From: Lonsdalea iberica
GTDB lineage: Bacteria; Pseudomonadota; Gammaproteobacteria; Enterobacterales; Enterobacteriaceae
Direction of reading: 5' to 3'
Assembly: GCF_002111585.1 (NCBI RefSeq)
Contig: NZ_LUTP01000004.1
Coordinates: 62,001-126,000 of the forward strand
Length of the DNA stretch: 64,000 nucleotides
Part shown: one piece after another, positions 58,032-64,000 of the stretch
How positions within the stretch are numbered: position 1 is the first letter of the stretch
Layout of the letters: each line of letters opens with the position of its first letter
Program-made: the position numbers and the translations under genes
Notes under the pieces: generated by a model
What the model was told of the DNA's origin: nothing
Database searches by the model: none
The model's input: only the letters and a program-made list of their open reading frames with translations

Positions 58032-58886
58032 TTATCGGGAAGACACGTTGCGGGTTTCGCCAGGCGCTGCGCTGGCGTCATCGGTGGGGCAGACATCGCA
58101 GGGTAGGTTGCGGCCGATGAGTTTCCGATAGCCGAAGGCGCCTAAACTCGCACCGACAATTGGGCCCAGAATGGGAACCAAGAAGTAGGGAACATCCCGG
58201 CCCCCGGTGAAGGCGACTTTGCCCCAGCCCGCGAAGTAGGCAAACAGTTTAGGACCGAAGTCACGCGCCGGATTCAGGGCAAACCCGGTCAGCGGCCCCA
58301 TTGAGGCGCCTATCACGGCGATGAGGATGCCGATGAGTAAAGGGGCCAGCGGGCCGCGCGGAATGCCGTTGCCGTCGTCGGTAAGCGCCAGGATCAGGCA
58401 CATCAGTATGGCGGTGATCACCGTTTCCACGAGAAAGGCTTGGGGAACGGAGATCTGCGGATTGGGATACGTCGAAAAAATACTGGCCAGGCTCAGGCTT
58501 TCCACGCTGCCGCGCACGATCCCCTGCGCCTGCTCGGTCGCGTAGAACAGATTGTAGTACAGGGCGTAAACCAGTGCGGCGGCGCAGAAGGCGCCAGCGA
58601 TTTGCGCAAGGATATAGGGGACGGCCTTGCGCCCATCAAAGCAGGCGAATAGCCACAGCGCAATGGTCACTGCGGGGTTGAGGTGAGCGCCGGAAATTGC
58701 GGCCGTGAGGTAGATCGCCATGGCGACGCCAAGGCCCCAGATGATGCTGATTTCCCATTGTCCAAAGCTTGCACCGGCCAGCTTCAAGGCGGCGACGCAG
58801 CCAACGCCGAAAAAGATCAGCAGGCCCGTGCCCAGAAATTCGGCAATGCACTGCCCCTTTAATGTAGATATTCGCGATTGACTCAT
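58032..58886 (-). CDS. glpF: Glycerol uptake facilitator GlpF
   Basis: A 284-residue aquaglyceroporin that lets glycerol diffuse across the inner membrane. The two NPA motifs are SGAHLNPAVTIALW and FALNPARDFGP, the latter with the GlpF-specific Asp. I chose the start at 58886 (MSQSRIST) because AGGAAA lies at a normal distance; the ATG at 58892 is too close to it. It lies 12 bases before glpK. Confidence 0.96.
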   Translation of the reverse strand: MSQSRISTLKGQCIAEFLGTGLLIFFGVGCVAALKLAGASFGQWEISIIWGLGVAMAIYLTAAISGAHLNPAVTIALWLFACFDGRKAVPYILAQIAGAFCAAALVYALYYNLFYATEQAQGIVRGSVESLSLASIFSTYPNPQISVPQAFLVETVITAILMCLILALTDDGNGIPRGPLAPLLIGILIAVIGASMGPLTGFALNPARDFGPKLFAYFAGWGKVAFTGGRDVPYFLVPILGPIVGASLGAFGYRKLIGRNLPCDVCPTDDASAAPGETRNVSSR

Positions 58887-59470
58887 ACACATTTCCTGTT
58901 TTTAACGTAGGGCGTGATAAGTAAATGCAGGATGAGACTCCTGCGGCGTTCGACCTTTCACTGTTTGCTTCACAGTACCGTGGCCAACGACACGCATGTG
59001 AAACAAGGGGGATGTGTGCAGGTCAAATGTTCCTTTGATGTTAATTTATCGTTAATGAGCGAAAGAGAAAAATATCGCTAGTGAAATGTGTGTTGTGCGT
59101 CAAAAAAATGAGCGTATTCGCTTATTTCCTGTGACCGCGAAACGATTTGCCGCTGAAAACGGTTAAAAAGCGGCATAACGTGATTAACATTTTCCGCTCT
59201 CCGGCGGGTTTTTTCGGTTTCTGCCGATAGCCCGATCGGGAAAAAATGACACACTCGCGATTGTGGAGGATGGGCGCTAGACAGTTTCCGGCTGGCTACT
59301 TACAATCTTCCGAGCGTGTTGCGCCCTGGGGGCGTAACGGAGTCGGCGCAGACCGGCCGTCCGCATTGCGGCTAGTGCGCCAACGCTATGAATACGCCAG
59401 TACGGTGTGAGAATTCGTAATAAATCAGCGTTAACGGCGTATGCCTTGCGTGAAAAAGGGGTTAGAAGTT
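58887..59470. promoter_or_regulatory. Divergent glpF-zapB control region
   Basis: About 580 bases with no credible gene. By analogy with E. coli it should hold GlpR and CRP operators of glpFKX. I looked near 59028-59080, where AT-rich, partly palindromic sequence occurs (around ATGTTCCTTTGATGTTAAT and ATCGTTAATGAGCG), but no site matches the GlpR or CRP consensus well enough to claim. The right part should hold the zapB promoter. Confidence 0.4.
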
Positions 59471-59713
59471 ATGTCATTTGAAGTGTTTGAGAAGCTGGAG
59501 TCGAAAGTTCAGCAGGCGATTGACACCATTACGCTGTTGCAGATGGAAATTGAAGAGCTGAAAGAAAAGAATAATGCGCTGTCGCAGGAAGTTCAGAGTG
59601 TGGCAGGCAATCGTGATGCGCTGATGCGCGAGAACGAACAATTGCGTGAAGCTCAGAGCTCATGGCAGGAACGTCTGCAGGCGCTGCTGGGCAAGATGGA
59701 AGAAGTACAGTAA
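59471..59713 (+). CDS. zapB: Cell-division coiled-coil protein ZapB
   Basis: An 80-residue protein that is almost entirely one coiled coil (heptads through [20 protein letters not shown] onward), which bundles and links ZapA-FtsZ to MatP at mid-cell. The segment [19 protein letters not shown] is identical to E. coli. I chose ATG 59471 (MSFEVFEK) to fit the family; the open frame begins at 59441. Confidence 0.95.
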   Translation: MSFEVFEKLESKVQQAIDTITLLQMEIEELKEKNNALSQEVQSVAGNRDALMRENEQLREAQSSWQERLQALLGKMEEVQ

Positions 59714-59735
59714 GAGAGTAAGTGACAAAGAGACG

Positions 59736-59761
59736 GAAAAGGGCGAGTTCACGCCCTTTTC
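59736..59761. terminator. Bidirectional terminator between zapB and rraA
   Basis: GAAAAGGGCG (59736-59745) and CGCCCTTTTC (59752-59761) are perfect ten-base arms with loop AGTTCA. It serves both convergent genes. Confidence 0.9.
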
Positions 59762-59767
59762 ATCCGG

Positions 59768-60382
<615 letters not shown>

Positions 60383-61299
60383 TCAGCTGAGCATCACGCC
60401 CGCTGCGAACAAAATATTGGTCAGTAGCGCGCATTTGACCGTTTTTTCGAGCATGGGACGCATGCTGAACGCGGTGGTTTCACGCAGTACGTAGCACCCC
60501 TGTTTCACCAGCAACGGCAGCGACAAAATAAACAGCCAGCCGGCCAGACTTTGCAGATAAATGAGTGCGAACAGTCCCAGACACAGCGGCGCAGCATCAA
60601 CAGCAGCATGTGATAGCGGCGGGCTTTCTGTGCGCCGAGCCGGACGGCCAGCGTGTTTTTTCCGCTCAAGCGATCGTTGTCGATATCGCGCAGGTTGTTG
60701 ATATTCAGCACCGCGGTGGCTAAGAGACCGCAGGCGGTCGCGGGCAGTATGACGATACTGTCGAAATGACCGGTTTGCAGGACATAGGAGCCTGCTACGC
60801 TAAGCCAGCCAAAGAAAATCAGGACCGAAATATCGCCTAAGCCGATGTAGCCGTAGGGGCGGTTGCCCACCGTATACGTGATGGCGGCCAGAATCGCCAT
60901 CAGACCCAATCCGAGAAAGACGACGATATCCACCGGTTTTTCGCAGGCGAGCGCGACCAGCGAAAGACCGGAAACAATGGTCAGCAGCACCGTGACGATC
61001 AGGGCATTGCGCAGTTCGGTTAGGCTGATGGCCCCGGTCTGAATACCGCGCAACGGCCCGATACGCGTCTCGGTATCGCTGCCTTTCACCGCATCGCCGT
61101 AGTCGTTGGCCAGGTTGGAAAGAATCTGCAGTAAACCGGCCGTCAGCAGAGCGAGCAAAGCGACTCCCGGTTTGAAACTGCTTTGCCAACCGGCGATTGC
61201 CGAGCCGGTCACGATGGAGGCAAAGGCCAACGGCAGCGTCTTGGGACGCAAACTGTCGAGCCAGGCCTGAGTTTTGCTGCTATGTGTCAATGAGGTCAT
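60383..61299 (-). pseudogene. menA: 1,4-dihydroxy-2-naphthoate octaprenyltransferase MenA, frameshifted near the C-terminus
   Basis: MenA attaches the octaprenyl chain in menaquinone synthesis. The start (61299, MTSLTHSSKTQAWLDSLRPK), the prenyl-diphosphate motif NLANDYGDAVKGSDT and the second motif NNLRDIDNDRLSGKNT are intact. After RRYHMLLLML the frame shifts and would stop at 60505. In the next frame the true C-terminus reads on, APLCLGLFALIYLQSLAGWL to AAGVMLS, with a stop at 60383. One missing base near 60592 explains it; repaired, the protein is 305 residues, close to the usual length. As given, the product loses its last helices. Confidence 0.88.
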
Positions 61300-61348
61300 G
61301 ATCCGCTTCAGTTCTGGGAGATTATGCTTAACGTCGTTGCCGAAAACG

Positions 61349-61376
61349 CAAGTGGGAGGCGATAGCCTCCCACTTG
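61349..61376 (-). terminator. hslVU terminator
   Basis: Twelve-base perfect arms (61349-61360 and 61365-61376) with loop GATA lie between hslU and menA. On the minus strand GCGTTTTC follows. It probably ends the hslVU heat-shock transcript. Confidence 0.8.
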
Positions 61377-61407
61377 ATATGTTGTCAGGATGATCCGCTG
61401 GCACGGA

Positions 61408-62739
61408 TTATAAGATAAATCGGCTCAGATCTTCATCTGCTACTAATTCATCCAGGTGATCACGTACGTAATCCGCATCAATCGTCACATTCTGACCGCC
61501 CATTTCACTGGCGTTGTAGGACACTTCCTCGATCAGGCGTTCCAACACGGTATGCAAACGACGCGCGCCGATATTCTCGGTACGTTCGTTGACCTGCCAT
61601 GCCGCTTCCGCGATCCGCCGGATACCGTCTGGGACGAACTCCACATCTACGCCTTCTGTCGCCATGAGCGCTTTGTACTGCTGCGTCAGGGATGCGCTTG
61701 GCTCGGTGAGGATGCGCTCGAAGTCTTCCGTGGTCAACGCCTGGAGCTCAACGCGGATCGGTAGACGACCCTGAAGTTCGGGGATCAGATCCGACGGGCT
61801 GGCTACCTGGAAGGCGCCGGAGGCGATAAACAGGATATGGTCGGTTTTCACCATGCCGTGCTTGGTGGATACGGTGCAGCCTTCCACCAGCGGCAACAGG
61901 TCGCGCTGCACGCCTTCGCGGGACACATCCGGGCCGGAGGATTCGCCGCGCTTACAGATTTTGTCGATTTCGTCGATGAACACGATGCCGTGCTGCTCAA
62001 CAGATTCAATGGCGAGCTGTTTTAGCTCTTCCGGGTTCACCAGCTTGGCGGCTTCTTCTTCCACCAGCTGCTTGAACGCATCTTTGATTTTGATCTTGCT
62101 GGTTTTCTGCTTCTGTCCGGCCAGGTTCTGGAACATGGACTGAAGCTGATTGGTCATCTCTTCCATACCCGGAGGCGCCATGATTTCAACGCCCACCGGC
62201 GCGGCGGCCAGTTCGATCTCGATTTCTTTATCGTCCAGTTGGCCTTCACGCAGTTTTTTACGGAAAGCCTGACGGGCAGGAGACTGTTCCTGATTTTCTT
62301 CGGACTGTCCCCAGTTGTTTTTGGCCGGTGGGATCAGCGCGTCCAGAATACGTTCTTCCGCCAGTTCTTCGGCACGAACGCGGTTCTTTTCCAGAGACTG
62401 GTGGCGCACCATCTTCAGCGCGGCATCGGTCAGATCGCGGATAATGGAGTCCACTTCTTTCCCGACGTAGCCGACTTCGGTGAATTTAGTCGCTTCTACC
62501 TTGATAAACGGCGCATTGGCCAGTTTGGCGAGACGACGGGCAATCTCGGTTTTACCTACGCCGGTCGGGCCAATCATCAGAATGTTTTTTGGCGTAACCT
62601 CGTGGCGAAGGTCTTCGTCCAGTTGCATGCGGCGCCAGCGGTTGCGCAGGGCGATTGCCACGGCCCGTTTCGCCTTGTTCTGGCCGATGATATAGCTATC
62701 AAGCTCGCTGACTATTTCGCGCGGGGTCATTTCAGACAT
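61408..62739 (-). CDS. hslU: ATP-dependent protease ATPase HslU
   Basis: A 443-residue AAA+ unfoldase that feeds substrates to HslV. Walker A is [16 protein letters not shown] near residue 57, Walker B is [15 protein letters not shown], and the pore sequence is [11 protein letters not shown]. The I-domain insertion lies in the middle, and the C-terminus ends LSRFIL, the tail that activates HslV. It lies nine bases after hslV. Confidence 0.97.
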   Translation of the reverse strand: MSEMTPREIVSELDSYIIGQNKAKRAVAIALRNRWRRMQLDEDLRHEVTPKNILMIGPTGVGKTEIARRLAKLANAPFIKVEATKFTEVGYVGKEVDSIIRDLTDAALKMVRHQSLEKNRVRAEELAEERILDALIPPAKNNWGQSEENQEQSPARQAFRKKLREGQLDDKEIEIELAAAPVGVEIMAPPGMEEMTNQLQSMFQNLAGQKQKTSKIKIKDAFKQLVEEEAAKLVNPEELKQLAIESVEQHGIVFIDEIDKICKRGESSGPDVSREGVQRDLLPLVEGCTVSTKHGMVKTDHILFIASGAFQVASPSDLIPELQGRLPIRVELQALTTEDFERILTEPSASLTQQYKALMATEGVDVEFVPDGIRRIAEAAWQVNERTENIGARRLHTVLERLIEEVSYNASEMGGQNVTIDADYVRDHLDELVADEDLSRFIL

Positions 62740-62748
62740 AGTAGATCC

Positions 62749-63279
62749 TTACGCCTTGGAGGCTAATTCTTCAATCGTGTGGAACTGATTGGTGTAGATG
62801 CAGATATCACCGGCGATACCGAGTGATTTCTCGACGATTTCCTTGGCGCTCAGGTCGGTATTTTCCAACAGTGCGCGTGCGGAGGACTGGGCATATGGGC
62901 CGCCGGAACCGATAGCGATCAAATCGTTTTCAGGTTGTACGACGTCGCCGTTGCCGGTGATGATCAGCGAGGCGTTCTCATCCGCCACGGCCAGAAGCGC
63001 TTCCAGACGGCGCAGCATGCGGTCGGTTCGCCAGTCTTTGGCTAATTCCACCGCGGCTTTGACCAGGTGTCCCTGGTGCAGCTCCAATTTACGTTCGAAC
63101 AGTTCAAACAGGGTAAAGGCGTCGGCGGTGCCGCCCGCAAATCCCGCGATGACACGGTCGTTGTAAAGACGGCGTACCTTCCGCACGTTACCTTTCATCA
63201 CGGTGTTGCCTAAGGTGGCTTGACCATCTCCGCCGATGACGACCTGGCCATTGCGGCGTACGCTTACGATTGTTGTCAC
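62749..63279 (-). CDS. hslV: ATP-dependent protease peptidase HslV
   Basis: A 176-residue proteasome-like peptidase. After Met removal the catalytic Thr is at the N-terminus ([20 protein letters not shown]). The Gly-rich [17 protein letters not shown] and [18 protein letters not shown] are family blocks. It forms a double hexamer capped by HslU. In E. coli the pair is controlled by RpoH, whose gene is also in this window; I did not pin down a sigma-32 promoter. Confidence 0.97.
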   Translation of the reverse strand: MTTIVSVRRNGQVVIGGDGQATLGNTVMKGNVRKVRRLYNDRVIAGFAGGTADAFTLFELFERKLELHQGHLVKAAVELAKDWRTDRMLRRLEALLAVADENASLIITGNGDVVQPENDLIAIGSGGPYAQSSARALLENTDLSAKEIVEKSLGIAGDICIYTNQFHTIEELASKA

Positions 63280-63301
63280 GAGCTAATCCCCGTTACTAAA
63301 G

Positions 63302-63327
63302 AAAAAGGCCCCCGCAGCGTGCGGGGC
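63302..63327 (-). terminator. ftsN terminator
   Basis: CCCCGCA (63310-63316), loop GCG, and TGCGGGG (63320-63326) form a seven-base stem. On the minus strand it is followed by GGCCTTTTTC. Confidence 0.85.
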
Positions 63328-63363
63328 ATGTTGAAGTTAGAAATGGGGACGGGGCGGGGGTTT

Positions 63364-64000
63364 TCAACCCCCGGAGGCTAATGGAATACAGCTGCTGTTG
63401 CCCATACCTTTTAGTTTTTGGGACATCTTGTCCGCCGCGGCGCGGCTGCTGTAGGGGCCCAGTATGATGCGATTCCAGCCGCCGCTGCTGGTAATACGGC
63501 TTTCCACGCCTGCAAATGCCAGTTGCGCCCGGATGGATTCAGCAGGAGCCATCGTCTTGAATGAGCCGCACTGGATCATCCAGCGTTGCGATTTCTCGGG
63601 TTTTTCCACCGGCGCCTTTGCCGTTTCCGTGTTGGCGGGAGCGGTATTTTTCGGTGCCGCGGGAGCCGTTTTCGGCACATTCTGATTCGGTTGCTGCGTC
63701 AGCGGCGCGACGGGTGCCTGCGGCTTGATAAACACCTGAGAGCGCGGCACCTGGGTCTGATCGTTGTACGGCACTTCAGACAGCTGTGTTGGCTGACGGC
63801 GCATGTCCGACTGCATTTGCTCCAGCAGTTGGCGCTGCTCTTCCGTGAGCTCCCCGGCCGAGCGGACTTCGCCGCCGGCGGAAGGTTCCGTCGGTGTCGT
63901 TACGCCAATCTGGCGATTTTCCAGCTCTTTGATGTAACGCCAGCGTTCTTCGGGTTTAGGCGGAAGCCCATTGCCCTTGCCGCCGGCATGATGAGGAAGT
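63364..64000 (-). CDS. ftsN: Cell-division protein FtsN, C-terminal part
   Basis: The frame is open from the right edge, so the N-terminal cytoplasmic part and TM are outside the window. The visible part has PPKPEERWRYIKELENRQ (the juxtamembrane helical essential region), a Pro/Ala/Thr/Gln-rich linker that is shorter than in E. coli, and a C-terminal SPOR domain (RWMIQCGSFKTMAPAESIR to NSSCIPLASGG), which binds denuded septal peptidoglycan. It precedes hslVU, as in E. coli. Confidence 0.95.
   Translation of the reverse strand, partial: LPHHAGGKGNGLPPKPEERWRYIKELENRQIGVTTPTEPSAGGEVRSAGELTEEQRQLLEQMQSDMRRQPTQLSEVPYNDQTQVPRSQVFIKPQAPVAPLTQQPNQNVPKTAPAAPKNTAPANTETAKAPVEKPEKSQRWMIQCGSFKTMAPAESIRAQLAFAGVESRITSSGGWNRIILGPYSSRAAADKMSQKLKGMGNSSCIPLASGG

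Noticed and set aside
58887-59470. GlpR and CRP operators before glpF
   Set aside because: Expected from E. coli, but the half-sites I found are too weak or wrongly spaced to report as sites.

Overview
The window is chromosomal DNA of a gammaproteobacterium of the order Enterobacterales. Nearly every gene has a close E. coli counterpart in E. coli-like order. The bcsB-bcsC-bcsD-bcsZ cellulose operon, the aguBA agmatine genes between pfkA and tpiA, and the extra chemoreceptor suggest a plant-associated Pectobacteriaceae member (Dickeya/Brenneria/Lonsdalea/Pectobacterium-like). That placement is an inference from gene content; I could not run a phylogeny.

Layout. 1-7.7 kb: the end of a type I cellulose-synthesis operon (bcsB partial, bcsC, bcsD, bcsZ) followed by an HmsP/PdeK-like gene that has lost its EAL domain. 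8-11 kb: dctA and yhjJ. 11-16.5 kb: small envelope and tRNA-thiolation genes (tautomerase, yhjD, dcrB, yhhQ, tusA, yhhN, a DUF1820 gene, yhhL, rsmD). 16.8-21.7 kb: ftsY-ftsE-ftsX, rpoH with a sigmaE/CRP-type promoter, and panM. 22-28 kb: livKHMGF and a PLP aminotransferase. 28.4-35.5 kb: a chemoreceptor and the Pho-type ugpBAECQ operon. 35.7-40.5 kb: an AEC transporter, yhhA, trmL, and an overlapping two-gene envelope unit (DUF3142 protein plus a 729-residue periplasmic protein). 40.7-43.5 kb: cpxRA/cpxP with a CpxR box and the CpxQ sRNA.

43.5-48 kb is accessory DNA inserted between cpxP and fieF: a TM2 protein, an AT-rich apparent effector/immunity pair whose effector is frameshifted, a CPBP intramembrane protease, a Nudix hydrolase and a membrane-anchored HTH protein. 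48-64 kb returns to the conserved order: fieF, pfkA, aguB-aguA, tpiA, yiiQ, yiiR, fpr, glpX, glpK (frameshifted), glpF, zapB, rraA, menA (frameshifted), hslU, hslV, ftsN (partial).

Main points for a second look: the orphan toxin-like gene with a two-TM partner; the DUF3142/periplasmic-repeat unit; the EAL-less c-di-GMP protein in the cellulose locus; and three single-base frameshifts (effector, glpK, menA) that are either real decay or sequence errors. I saw no rRNA, tRNA, CRISPR array, insertion sequence or prophage.
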